Source of the DNA: Curtobacterium flaccumfaciens
Lineage (GTDB): Bacteria > Actinomycetota > Actinomycetes > Actinomycetales > Microbacteriaceae
DNA: 64,000 nt
Reading direction: 5' to 3'
Assembly: GCF_013359815.1 (NCBI RefSeq)
Contig: NZ_JABMCF010000040.1
Coordinates: 310,001-374,000 of the forward strand
Shown here: positions 40,273 to 48,664 of the stretch, piece after piece
How the letters are laid out: every line of letters starts with the position of its first letter
Numbering within the stretch: the first letter of the stretch is position 1
Made by a program: the position numbers and the translations under genes
Notes under the pieces: generated by a model
What the model was told of the DNA's origin: nothing
Databases searched by the model: none
The model's input: the letters and a program-made list of their open reading frames with translations, nothing else

Positions 40273-41499
40273 CTAGAAGAGCTTCGCGCTCGCGCGCCGG
40301 GCACCCTCGCCGAGGGACTCGAGCTTCGCCGCGGCGATCTGCGGGTGCACGCGGCCGCCGAGGCCGCAGTCCGTGCCGGCGATGACGCGCTCGCGCCCGA
40401 CGACCGAGGCGAACCGCTCGATGCGCTGCGCGACGAGGTCAGGGTGCTCGACGACGTTCGTGGCGTGGCCGACGACACCCGGGACGATGACCTTGCCCTC
40501 GGGCAGGGTGACGTCCTGCCAGACGGTCCACTCGTGCTCGTGGCGGGCGTTCGCGGCCTCGAACGAGTACGCACCGGCGTCGATGTCGAGCATCAGGTCG
40601 ACGATGTGGCGGAGTTCGATGTCGGTGGTGTGCGGCCCGTGCCAGGAGCCCCAGCACAGGTGGAAGCGCACGCGGCTGGTGTCGAGGCCCCGCAGTGCGT
40701 GGTTGAGCGCCTCGACACGGATGCGGGTGAAGGCGCGGTAGTCCTCGATGCTCGGCTCGGGGTTGATCTGGTCCCAGTTCTCGGCGATCGAGGGGTCGTC
40801 GATCTGCAGCACGAGGCCGGCGTCGAGGATCGTCGTGTACTCCTCGCGCAGGGCGTCCGCCCACGCCCAGATGTGTTCTTCCTCGGTCGCGTAGTACTCG
40901 TTCGCGATGCGGGCGGCGGAGCCGGGGGAGAGCGCCGTGATGAAGCCGTTGTCCGCGCCGGCGGCCTCGACCGCGTGCTTGAGGTTCGCGGCGTCGGTGG
41001 CCGCGGCCTCGTGGCCGGTGTAGGTGATCGGGCCGGTGGTGGTCGGGAACGCGGTGGCGTTCTTGCCGGTGCCGATGCCCGACTCGGGGTCGGTGTAGGC
41101 ATCGTGGAAGATCGTCCAGTCGCGGCGGTCCGGGAAGCTCGTCAGCCGGATGTTCCCCGGGGTGGACCGGACCGGCTGCTGCGAGAAGATGTTCTCGTCG
41201 GTCAGGCTCAGGCCGCTGACGCGCTGGAACGAGTAGCCCCACCAGGCGCCGTAGTCGACGCTGTTCGACATCGCCTTGCCGAACTCGCCGTCACCGGGCT
41301 GCGTGATGCCCAGCGCGGTCTGCCGTGCGACGACGTCGTCGACGGCCGCGCTCGTCAGGGCTCGGACCTCGTTGGTGGTCTCGAGCGTGAAGCCGTCGGC
41401 GGCCACGGGCCGTGCGGCGTTCGCGGCGATGAGCTCGGGGGTGCGGGGGAGCGATCCGGCCGTGGTGGCCTGGATGCGGTCGGTGTTCTCGAAGGGCAT
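40273..41499 (-). CDS. MetE C-terminal-like (cobalamin-independent methionine synthase family) protein
   Basis: A 408-residue single-domain relative of the catalytic half of MetE. Blocks include ATTAGSLPRTPELIAANAAR, ITQPGDGEFGKAMSNSVDYG, RFHLCWGSWHGPHTTDIELR (His-x-Cys zinc ligands), EAANARHEHEWTVWQDVTLP, GVVGHATNVVEHPDLVAQRI and VIAGTDCGLGGRVHPQ (zinc Cys). Full MetE is near 750 residues; short forms use methylated donors other than polyglutamylated folate. It converges with the SDR gene. Upstream on the minus strand is TCGCGCAACGTAAC, similar to a motif repeated before the amino-acid ABC operon. Confidence 0.88.
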   Translation of the reverse strand: MPFENTDRIQATTAGSLPRTPELIAANAARPVAADGFTLETTNEVRALTSAAVDDVVARQTALGITQPGDGEFGKAMSNSVDYGAWWGYSFQRVSGLSLTDENIFSQQPVRSTPGNIRLTSFPDRRDWTIFHDAYTDPESGIGTGKNATAFPTTTGPITYTGHEAAATDAANLKHAVEAAGADNGFITALSPGSAARIANEYYATEEEHIWAWADALREEYTTILDAGLVLQIDDPSIAENWDQINPEPSIEDYRAFTRIRVEALNHALRGLDTSRVRFHLCWGSWHGPHTTDIELRHIVDLMLDIDAGAYSFEAANARHEHEWTVWQDVTLPEGKVIVPGVVGHATNVVEHPDLVAQRIERFASVVGRERVIAGTDCGLGGRVHPQIAAAKLESLGEGARRASAKLF

Positions 41500-41853
41500 G
41501 CGCTGCCTTCCTCTCGATGGGTGCGGACTGTCGGGAGTCGGGGGCCGCGCGCGAGGCTTCGCGGTGCGCTGCAGTGCCACTCTGCCACGAGGGGTCCGGC
41601 CCGTTACGTTGCGCGACTGTGGCTTCGTGCGGACGCCGAACGACAGGGTCGATGTCGGACGACACCGACTCGGTCGCCTGTTGCGCGCGCAGACGGTTGC
41701 ACGCGCGTGCGAACGACAGGGTCGATGTCGGACGACGTCGACGGTGTCGTTCCGCATCGACCCGGCCACCGCCCGCCCCGCACCGCCGCCCGCCCGCCGA
41801 CGCACGGCGACACGATCGTCGCGACGCCGGGCCACGAGTCGTACGGTCGACCC
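41500..41853. other. 354-bp intergenic region with direct repeats
   Basis: No gene is seen. A 26-base direct repeat (GAACGACAGGGTCGATGTCG then GACGAC) occurs at 41638-41663 and 41711-41736. The second copy forms a dyad with TGTCGTTC at 41745-41752, resembling the hairpin at 48327. The promoters of the MetE-C-like and DUF1684 genes must lie at the two ends. Confidence 0.65.
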
Positions 41854-42702
41854 ATGAGCACGACGACCCCGACGAGCGACACCACCACGACGAACCCGAC
41901 GCCCCCGGCCGCACCGACCTTCGCCGGAGCGTGGACCGCCTGGCACGACGACCACGAGCAGGCCCGGGCGAGCGAACACGGGTTCCTCGCGATCACGAGC
42001 ATCCGCTGGCTCACCGCCACGCCGGAACGGTTCGAGGACGCCCCGGGCAGCTGGTCGACGGACGACGACGGCCCGGTGGTCGCACTGGCCGACGACGAGA
42101 CGATCGAGGTCGACGGACAGCCGGTCACCGGGACGCACCGGTTCGGCCCGCTGCCGGAGCGCTCGAGCACGAACGTGGTGTGGCACGACGGCGACGAGAC
42201 CGTGGTGATCGAGGTCGCCCGGCGCGGCGGCAGTGACCTGCTCCGCCCGCGGCACCCGTCGAACCCGACTCGCGTCGAGTACCAGGGCACCCCGGCGTAC
42301 GCGCCCGCTGAGCGCTTCGTCGTGGACGCGCACTTCGAGCCGTTCGACACTCCGCGTGAGGTCACCGTCGGCAGCGTCGTCGACGGCCTGCTGCACGTGT
42401 ACGAGGCCCCCGGCGTCCTGACGTTCGACCTCGACGGGCCGCGGTCGCTCCTGGCGTTCAACGGGCACGCCGGCGGCCTGAACGTGCTGTTCACCGACCG
42501 CACGAGCGGGGTCACGACGTACGCGGCGAACCGGAGTCTCGACATCGCCGCACCGGATGCCGACGGTGCCACCCGCATCGACTTCAACCGGTCGACGAAC
42601 CTGCCGTGCGCCTACACCCCGCACGCGACCTGCCCGCTGCCGCCCGCAGAGAACCGGCTCGACGTGGCGATCGAGGCGGGCGAGCAACTGCCCGCAGCCT
42701 GA
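41854..42702 (+). CDS. DUF1684 family protein
   Basis: A 282-residue protein: after a Thr/Pro-rich leader of about 25 residues come WTAWHDDHEQARASEHGFLA, ITSIRWLTATPERFEDAPGS, GGSDLLRPRHPSNPTRVEY, DFDLDGP-like YEAPGVLTFDLDGPRSLLAF and ATRIDFNRSTNLPCAYTPHA then CPLPPAENRLDVAIEAGE. The terminal block is the DUF1684 signature with its C-A-Y-x-x-x-A-x-C-P-x-P-P-x-E-N-x-L order. The family's function is unknown. Confidence 0.9.
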   Translation: MSTTTPTSDTTTTNPTPPAAPTFAGAWTAWHDDHEQARASEHGFLAITSIRWLTATPERFEDAPGSWSTDDDGPVVALADDETIEVDGQPVTGTHRFGPLPERSSTNVVWHDGDETVVIEVARRGGSDLLRPRHPSNPTRVEYQGTPAYAPAERFVVDAHFEPFDTPREVTVGSVVDGLLHVYEAPGVLTFDLDGPRSLLAFNGHAGGLNVLFTDRTSGVTTYAANRSLDIAAPDADGATRIDFNRSTNLPCAYTPHATCPLPPAENRLDVAIEAGEQLPAA

Positions 42703-42804
42703 CCGCGGAGCACGCACGGCCCGCGGGCACGCACGCCCCGCCGCGCGCACGGCCCCCGAACCGCGCACCGGCACACCCGACCCGTCCAGGACAATGGGGG
42801 AGCC

Positions 42805-43827
42805 ATGCCACGACCCACCTCCCGCATCCCGCTCAACACCCTCGCCGTCCCGTTCGGCCTCGCCGGCTTCGCCGAGACGTGGTCGTACGCCGCCCCCGTG
42901 CTGCACCTGCCCGCCGTGGTGCCGCAGGTGTTCTGGGCGATCGCGGCCGTCGCGTGGGTGTGGCTGCTCGGTGCGCACGCCGTCCGGGGCGCACGCGTCA
43001 GCGAACGGCTCGTCGACCAGCTCCGCCACCCGGCGCAGGGACCGATCGCCGCGCTCGTGCCCGCGACCGCGATGCTGCTCGGCGTCGACCTCGCGCGGTT
43101 CGCCCCCGTCGCCGGGCAGGTCGTGGTGCTCGCCGCCGTGGCCACCGCGGCCGGGTTCGCCGCCTGGCTGCTGAGCACCTGGTTCGAGGGCCGGCTCGCC
43201 CTGGAGTCCGTGCACGGCGGCTACCTGCTGCCGACCGTCGCCGCGGCCCTGGTCGCCTCGGTCGCCACGCACGAGGTCGGCGTCGGCTGGCTGTCCTGGC
43301 CGGCCCTCGGTGTCGGCGTGTTCTTCTGGGGCGTCATGACCGGCCTGCTGCTCATCCGGCTGGCGTTCCGGCCGGCGCTGCCGGGGCCGCTCGTGCCGAC
43401 GATGGCGATCCTGGTCGCGCCGCCGGCGGTCGCCACCCTGTCGGTGTTCGCCCTCACCGACGGCGCTGTGACGCTGCCCGTGCAGGCCGTCGCGGGCCTC
43501 GGCGTCCTGATGGTCCTCGTGCAGCTGGCCCTGCTGCCGCGGTACGTCCGCCTGGCGTTCTCGCTCGGGTTCTGGTCGTTCGTGTTCCCGGCAGCCGCGG
43601 TCGCCACCGCCGCAGTGGAGTGGTTCCGGGCACTCGCGCTGCCGTCCGCCTGGATCCCCACCGCCGCGTTGCTGGCGCTGCTCAGCGTGCTCGTCGCGAT
43701 CGTCGGTGCGCGCTCGATCGGCCTCGCCGTGCACCACCTGCTCGGGCAGGCCGAGCGCACCCTGCACGACGCCGACGACGAGGACGCCGCCCCCGGCCCC
43801 GTGACGGGCGCGACGCGCGTGGTCTGA
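42805..43827 (+). CDS. SLAC1/TehA (TDT) family transporter
   Basis: A 340-residue protein with ten hydrophobic helices, beginning LNTLAVPFGLAGFAETWSYA, where the PFGLAG motif is that of tellurite-resistance/dicarboxylate transporter and SLAC1 anion channels. Other blocks are HPAQGPIAALVPATAMLLGV and FWGVMTGLLLIRLAFRPALP. It probably carries small anions or dicarboxylates. GGGGGAG precedes ATG 42805. Confidence 0.87.
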   Translation: MPRPTSRIPLNTLAVPFGLAGFAETWSYAAPVLHLPAVVPQVFWAIAAVAWVWLLGAHAVRGARVSERLVDQLRHPAQGPIAALVPATAMLLGVDLARFAPVAGQVVVLAAVATAAGFAAWLLSTWFEGRLALESVHGGYLLPTVAAALVASVATHEVGVGWLSWPALGVGVFFWGVMTGLLLIRLAFRPALPGPLVPTMAILVAPPAVATLSVFALTDGAVTLPVQAVAGLGVLMVLVQLALLPRYVRLAFSLGFWSFVFPAAAVATAAVEWFRALALPSAWIPTAALLALLSVLVAIVGARSIGLAVHHLLGQAERTLHDADDEDAAPGPVTGATRVV

Positions 43828-43855
43828 CGAGCGGGGCGGTCGGGACGGGCAGGCG

Positions 43856-43900
43856 GCGGACGGGAGGCCCGTGGCGGCCCCGCCCCGCGCCTCCCGTCAG
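43856..43900. repeat. GGAGGCCCGG palindromic intergenic element, copy 5
   Basis: GGCGGACGGGAGGCCCG on the left and GCGCCTCCCGTC on the right enclose a GC-rich centre; the right end overlaps the stop codon of the convergent histidine phosphatase gene. Confidence 0.75.
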
Positions 43901-44457
43901 GTCGCGGGGACGCGTCTCCAGCCGCTGGTCGCCCGCCAGGCGGGCGCGTCGAAGTGGAAGACGCTGCCCATGCCGGGCTGATCGAGGGCGCGCGTGATCG
44001 GGACGCCGCGCAGGTGGGCCAGGAACAGCGCGCCGACCGCACCGTGCGACACGATCGTGACGTCGCCGGTGGCGCAGTGCCGGCGGACGGCCGCGACGAT
44101 GCGCTCCTGGGCGTCGATCGCCCGCTCCCAGCCGCGGACCGACTGCTCGGGTGCAGCGAAGAACGCGTCGACGACGGCCTCGAACTCGGACGGCGGCAGG
44201 TAGCCGGTCGCGCTCCGGTCGATCTCGCCCAGCAGCGGGTCGCGCTCGACCGGCAGTCCGACGGCGCTGGCGAGCAGGTCGGCGGTCTCGACGGCCTTGC
44301 GCTCGGTGCTCGAGACGATCCGCCGGGAGCCCGGCGTCCACGCGAGCCGGTGTGCGGCGGCGGCCCGGACGCGACCCTCGGGCGACAGCCCCCACGACTC
44401 GATCGGGACCGCGGGGTCGACCACCACTTCAGCGTGGGTCAGGAACGACGAGACCAT
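43897..44457 (-). CDS. histidine phosphatase superfamily protein with THAE in place of RHGE
   Basis: A 186-residue protein of the phosphoglycerate-mutase-like fold. The catalytic-His motif, normally RHGE, is FLTHAEVVV; other conserved parts are LSPEGRVRAAAAH, IVSSTERKAVETADLL (Arg of the second motif) and VTIVSHGAVGALFLAH (second His). The Arg-to-Thr change next to the nucleophile is seen in a small subfamily and the His is retained, so activity is possible. Start ATG 44457, 103 bp from the divergent LLM operon. Confidence 0.82.
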   Translation of the reverse strand: MVSSFLTHAEVVVDPAVPIESWGLSPEGRVRAAAAHRLAWTPGSRRIVSSTERKAVETADLLASAVGLPVERDPLLGEIDRSATGYLPPSEFEAVVDAFFAAPEQSVRGWERAIDAQERIVAAVRRHCATGDVTIVSHGAVGALFLAHLRGVPITRALDQPGMGSVFHFDAPAWRATSGWRRVPAT

Positions 44458-44560
44458 CCGGCGATCCTCGCACGGTGCGAGGCGCGTCACACGGCGACAC
44501 CGTCGGTCACGTTCCGCAACACCGCTTCGCCGCCCGGCCGAACCGTCCTAGCGTCGCCCC

Positions 44561-45799
44561 ATGACCGTGCCCGACCGCATCACCCTCGTCACCGCGCTGC
44601 AGGGCGCCGGCTGGCACCCCGCCGCCTGGCGCGCCGCCGGCCCGGCAGCGCACCGGCTCACGAGCCTCCGGCACTGGCGCGACGTCGTCGTCGAGCAGGA
44701 CCGGCTCGGCGTCGACGCCGTCACCCTCGAGGACTCGTTCACCGCCGGCCACACCGACCCCGACGGCGACCTCGACACGTCGACCGTCGTCGGCCGCCTC
44801 GACGCCCTCCTGGTCGCGAGCGCGGTCGCCCCTGCGACCCGCGCGATCGGTCTGGTGCCGACCGTCTCGGTCACGCACACCGAACCGTTCCACGTCGCCA
44901 CGGGCCTCCAGACCCTCGACCACGTCTCGCTGGGGCGGGCCGGGTGGCGGATCCAGGTGAGCCCGACGACCCGCGAGGCCGCGCTGTTCGGCCGCCGACC
45001 CGGCGGCGACGACGCGGCCACGCTGTTCGACGAGGCCCGCGAGGTCGCCGAAGTCGTCTCCCGCCTCTGGGACAGCTGGGACGACGACGCGATCATCCGC
45101 GACGTCACGACCGGCCGCTTCATCGACCGCGACCGCATCCACAACGCGGCGTTCTCCGGTTCGTTCGTCTCCGTGCACGGCGCGTCGATCGTGCCGCGGT
45201 CCCCGCAGGGGCGGCCGCCGGTCTTCGCGCTCGCGCACCGCTCCGACGCGGCCGCGTTCGCGGTGGACGCCGCGGACGTCGTGCTGGTCACGCCCGGCTT
45301 CGACGGCCTGGAGGATCGGGGTGCGCTGGCACTCGTCCGTGACGCCGAGCAGGCGGCCGGGTCCGACCTCCGTCGTCCCGTCCTCGCGGACCTCGCGGTG
45401 CTCATCGGGTCGTCGCCGGCGGCCGCCGCCGATGAGCTGGCCGCGCTCGACGCGGCAGCGGGCGCCCCGTACGCCGTCGGCTCCGGGTCGGACACGTCCG
45501 TCCTCGCGACGACGGTGCCGGACCTGGTGACACGGATCGGGGACCTGCGGGCACTCGGGTACGCCGGCGTCCGGCTCCGTCCGCTGCGCATCCCGATCGA
45601 CTCGACCGCCATCGCCAGGCAGCTCGTCCCGGCGCTCGTCACCGCGGGGCTCCGCGCCGACGTGGCGTCCCGTCCCACCGCCGACCTGCGCACGCGGCTC
45701 GGCATCGCGCCGGCGGTCAGCCGGTACGCGCGTCCTGCCGTCACCGGTGCCGGTGTCGGTCCCGGTGTCGGTTCCGTCTCCTCGGGGGTCTCAGCATGA
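44561..45799 (+). CDS. LLM class flavin-dependent monooxygenase (first of three)
   Basis: A 412-residue bacterial-luciferase-fold protein: ITLVTALQGAGWHPAAWRAA, DRLGVDAVTLEDSFTAGHTD, LVPTVSVTHTEPFHVATGLQ, TLDHVSLGRAGWRIQVSPTT, GRPPVFALAHRSDAAAF. The LDHVSxGRAGW segment is the F420/FMN-binding signature of the alkanesulfonate/nitrilotriacetate monooxygenase group. It leads an operon of three LLM genes, overlapping the next by four bases (ATGA). Substrates may be sulfur- or nitrogen-containing; not assignable from sequence. Confidence 0.88.
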   Translation: MTVPDRITLVTALQGAGWHPAAWRAAGPAAHRLTSLRHWRDVVVEQDRLGVDAVTLEDSFTAGHTDPDGDLDTSTVVGRLDALLVASAVAPATRAIGLVPTVSVTHTEPFHVATGLQTLDHVSLGRAGWRIQVSPTTREAALFGRRPGGDDAATLFDEAREVAEVVSRLWDSWDDDAIIRDVTTGRFIDRDRIHNAAFSGSFVSVHGASIVPRSPQGRPPVFALAHRSDAAAFAVDAADVVLVTPGFDGLEDRGALALVRDAEQAAGSDLRRPVLADLAVLIGSSPAAAADELAALDAAAGAPYAVGSGSDTSVLATTVPDLVTRIGDLRALGYAGVRLRPLRIPIDSTAIARQLVPALVTAGLRADVASRPTADLRTRLGIAPAVSRYARPAVTGAGVGPGVGSVSSGVSA

Positions 45800-47181
45800 G
45801 CGCCAAGCGTCAGGTCCACCTCGCCGCCCACTTCCCGGGCGTCAACAACACCACGGTCTGGAGCGACGACCGCGCCGAGAGCCAGATCGCGTTCTCGTCG
45901 TTCGAGCACTTCGCCCGGAACGCCGAGCGGGGGTACTTCGACTTCCTGTTCCTCGCCGAGGGGCTGCGGCTGCGCGAGCAGAAGGGACGCATCCACGACC
46001 TCGACGTCGTCGGGCGCCCGAACACGCTCGCGATCCTCGCCGCGCTTGCCGGGGTCACCGACCACATCGGCCTGGTCGGGACCCTGCAGACCACCTTCAA
46101 CGAGCCCGTCGAACTCGCGAAGCAGCTCGCCACGCTCGACCACCTGACCGACGGCCGCGCCGGCTGGAACGTCGTGACGAGCTCGGACGCGTTCCACGGC
46201 GCGAACTTCCGCCGCGGCGGGTTCCTCGACCACGCCGACCGGTACACGCGGGCAGCGGAGTTCGTGGAGCTGTCACGCGAGCTCTGGGACTCGTGGGAGT
46301 CGGACGCGATCGTGGCGAACGGAGCGGGCGCCGCCGGGACCCTGGCCGCCGGGGCCTTCGCCGACCGCTCCCGCATCCACGACGTCGACCACCACGGCCC
46401 ACAGTTCGACGTGACCGGCACATTCCCGGTCCCGCGCAGCCCCCAGCGCCACCCGGTGATCGTGCAGGCCGGCGACTCCGACGAGGGCCGCGACCTCGCC
46501 GCCGGGCACGCCGAGGTGGTCTTCTCGCTGCACACCGAGTTCGACGACGCGCAGGCCTTCTACCGGGACGTCACCGCGCGCCTCGAGCGGGTCGGACGGT
46601 CGAAGGACGAGCTGCAGATCCTGCCCGGCGCGACCTTCGTGCTCGGCGACACGGCGGACGAGGCCGAGGAACGTTCCCGGGCGATCCGCCGTGCCCAGGT
46701 CAGCCCGGCGACGGCGATCGCGTTCCTCGAACAGGTGTGGAACCGTGACCTGTCGTCGTACGACGTCGACGGGCCGTTGCCCTCGATCGAACCGGACCTC
46801 GAGGGCGCTGACATCACCCGTGGCCGCGTCCGCCACACCCGCGACGTGCCCGCACTGGTGCAGTCGTGGCGCGACCTCGCCGCGGCTGAACACCTGTCGA
46901 TCCGTGACCTGGTCATCCGGGTCTCGACCCGCGGCGGGTTCGTCGGGACGCCCGCACACATCGCCGCCGAGATCGACCGGTACGTGCAGGAGCGGGCCAC
47001 CGACGGCTTCGTGGTCGTGCCGCACACCAACCCCTACGGGCTCGACGAGTTCGTCGACCGGGTCGTCCCGCTGCTGCAGGAGCGCGGCGTGTACCGCCAG
47101 TCGTACGACGAGGGCGCCACGCTCCGGCAGACGCTCGACCTGCCCGGACGGGTCCTCGACCGGCAGCGGGTGCTCGCATGA
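45796..47181 (+). CDS. LLM monooxygenase, NtaA/SnaA/DszA type (second of three)
   Basis: A 461-residue FMNH2-dependent monooxygenase: VHLAAHFPGVNNTTVWSDDR, FDFLFLAEGLRLREQKGRIH, GLVGTLQTTFNEPVELAKQL, TLDHLTDGRAGWNVVTSSDA, RGGFLDHADRYTRAAEFVEL and SPQRHPVIVQAGDSDEGRDL. This is the NtaA/SnaA/SoxA/DszA subfamily, to which Bacillus YtnJ and YxeK of sulfur-compound breakdown belong. It needs a flavin reductase, not found in the window. Overlaps both neighbours by four bases. Confidence 0.92.
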   Translation: MSAKRQVHLAAHFPGVNNTTVWSDDRAESQIAFSSFEHFARNAERGYFDFLFLAEGLRLREQKGRIHDLDVVGRPNTLAILAALAGVTDHIGLVGTLQTTFNEPVELAKQLATLDHLTDGRAGWNVVTSSDAFHGANFRRGGFLDHADRYTRAAEFVELSRELWDSWESDAIVANGAGAAGTLAAGAFADRSRIHDVDHHGPQFDVTGTFPVPRSPQRHPVIVQAGDSDEGRDLAAGHAEVVFSLHTEFDDAQAFYRDVTARLERVGRSKDELQILPGATFVLGDTADEAEERSRAIRRAQVSPATAIAFLEQVWNRDLSSYDVDGPLPSIEPDLEGADITRGRVRHTRDVPALVQSWRDLAAAEHLSIRDLVIRVSTRGGFVGTPAHIAAEIDRYVQERATDGFVVVPHTNPYGLDEFVDRVVPLLQERGVYRQSYDEGATLRQTLDLPGRVLDRQRVLA

Positions 47182-48320
47182 GCCGGGTCCCGCTCTCCGT
47201 CCTCGACCTCGTCCCGGTGAGCAGCGGGTCGACCCCGGCCCAGGCCCTGGCGAACACGGTCGACCTGGCCGTCGCCGCGGAACGTGCCGGGTACGCCCGC
47301 TACTGGCTCGCCGAGCACCACCTCAACCCCGGCGTGGCCGGCAGCGCACCGACCGTCGTCATCGGGGCCGTCGCGGCAGCCACCTCGACCATCCGGGTCG
47401 GCAGCGCCGCGACACTGGTCGGCAACACTAGCGGGCTGCAGATCGCCGAGACCTTCGGCACGCTCGCCGCGCTGCACGGGCCGCGCATCGACCTCGGGCT
47501 CGGCCGCTCAGGAGCCCCAGCTCCGGGCACCCCGAAGCCGCCGTCGCTCGCCCCGCGGACCGACCAGGTCGTCGACGGCCTGCTCGTCCCCGCGCCGTTC
47601 GACTTCCGCATCGCGCCGGGCAGCAGGTTCGCCCTGCAGGGGGAGCTGCTCGGCCGGGTGCCGGGCGACGTCGAGCGGTTCGCGGGCGAACTCGATCTGA
47701 TCCGCGGCCTGTTCGCGGGCACGTGGTCGCGGGACGGCGCGGTGATCGAGGCCCCGCCGGCCGGGGGTGCCGCCGTCGAGCTGTGGATCCACGGCTCCAC
47801 CGGCGGCGAGAGCGCCCGGATCGCCGGCGCGCTCGGCCTGCCCTACGGCGCGAACTACCACACGTCCCCGGGCACGGTCCTGGCGTCGGTGCAGGCCTAC
47901 CGCGACGCGTTCCGCCCGGGCGTGCTCGACGCGCCGCACGTCATCGTGTCGGCCGACGTGCTCGTGGCGCCGACCGCGGCCGAGGCGGACGAGCTCGGGA
48001 ACGGGTACGCCCAGTGGGTGCACTCGATCCGCTCCGGCGTCGGGGCGATCGAGTACCCCACCCCGGACCAGGCTCGGGAGCTGCGGTTCCCCGCTGAGGC
48101 CGAGGCGTCGGTGGCGGACCGGCTCGCGACCCGGTTCGTCGGCGACCCGGCACACGTCGCGGAACGGCTCGAGACGCTCCGGCGGGTCACGGGAGCGGAC
48201 GAGTTGCTCGTCACGACGATCGCGCACGACCACGACGCCCGCGTGCGCTCCTACGAGCTGCTCGCCGCGGAGTGGGCGCGGCGCGCCGACGTGCGGGAGC
48301 CGGCCGCCGCCGCGCGCTGA
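47178..48320 (+). CDS. LLM class oxidoreductase, MsnO8/YtmO-like (third of three)
   Basis: A 380-residue luciferase-like protein: LSVLDLVPVSSGSTPAQALA, YARYWLAEHHLNPGVAGSAP, IRVGSAATLVGNTSGLQIAE, LHGPRIDLGLGRSGAPAPGT and VELWIHGSTGGESARIAGAL. The VPVSSG...EHHLNP pattern is that of the MsnO8 group, which includes Bacillus YtmO. ATG 47178 overlaps the previous stop by four bases. A perfect hairpin begins six bases after its stop. Confidence 0.9.
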   Translation: MSRVPLSVLDLVPVSSGSTPAQALANTVDLAVAAERAGYARYWLAEHHLNPGVAGSAPTVVIGAVAAATSTIRVGSAATLVGNTSGLQIAETFGTLAALHGPRIDLGLGRSGAPAPGTPKPPSLAPRTDQVVDGLLVPAPFDFRIAPGSRFALQGELLGRVPGDVERFAGELDLIRGLFAGTWSRDGAVIEAPPAGGAAVELWIHGSTGGESARIAGALGLPYGANYHTSPGTVLASVQAYRDAFRPGVLDAPHVIVSADVLVAPTAAEADELGNGYAQWVHSIRSGVGAIEYPTPDQARELRFPAEAEASVADRLATRFVGDPAHVAERLETLRRVTGADELLVTTIAHDHDARVRSYELLAAEWARRADVREPAAAAR

Positions 48321-48326
48321 CCGACG

Positions 48327-48368
48327 CGGAACGACTCCGTCGCTGTCGTCCGACAGCGACGGAGTCGT
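48327..48368. terminator. perfect 20-bp-stem hairpin after the LLM operon
   Basis: GAACGACTCCGTCGCTGTCG at 48327-48346 pairs over all 20 bases with 48349-48368 around a two-base loop. Such a long perfect stem is exceptional here; it is a strong terminator and a member of the GAACGAC...GTCGTTC repeat family. Confidence 0.85.
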
Positions 48369-48424
48369 TCGTGCGCGCAGCGCACGGTGCGGAGCCGGGC
48401 ACGGGGTGCGGAGCCGGGCACGGT

Positions 48425-48470
48425 ACGGCCTGGAGGCACGGTGCCAGGCCGCCACGGGCCTCCCGTCCGC
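48425..48470. repeat. GGAGGCCCGG palindromic intergenic element, copy 6
   Basis: ACGGCCTGGAGGCACGGTGCC on the left, CCACGGGCCTCCCGTCCGC on the right; less symmetric than copies 4 and 7 but with the same ends. Confidence 0.75.
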
Positions 48471-48664
48471 ACCGTGGCGGCGTCGCGGACCCGCCACGCG
48501 TTCCGGGGGCGCGCACAGCTCGAACGGTGCGTCCCGAGCGACATCGTCGCAGTCGTGCGACGTCGACATCGTCGTTCCTGCTCGTCCGCGAAAGCCCGCG
48601 CCGACCCCGCCGCACGCACGACACCCCGCGACCACGATGGCCACGGGGGTGTCACGGCGCGGCC

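Larger units (their letters stand above)
48321..48664. other. 344-bp intergenic region between convergent LLM and ABC operons
   Basis: No gene is apparent. It holds the terminator hairpin 48327-48368, the palindromic repeat 48425-48470, and around 48531-48578 an imperfect copy of the GAACG...GTCGTTC dyad built of repeated CGACATCGTCG. All frames are Arg/Pro-rich. Confidence 0.7.

Noticed and set aside
40273-43767. A 1164-codon open frame on the minus strand
   Set aside because: Only 40273-41499 matches a protein family; the rest is Arg/Gly/Asp-rich antisense of the DUF1684 and SLAC1 genes, open because of high GC.
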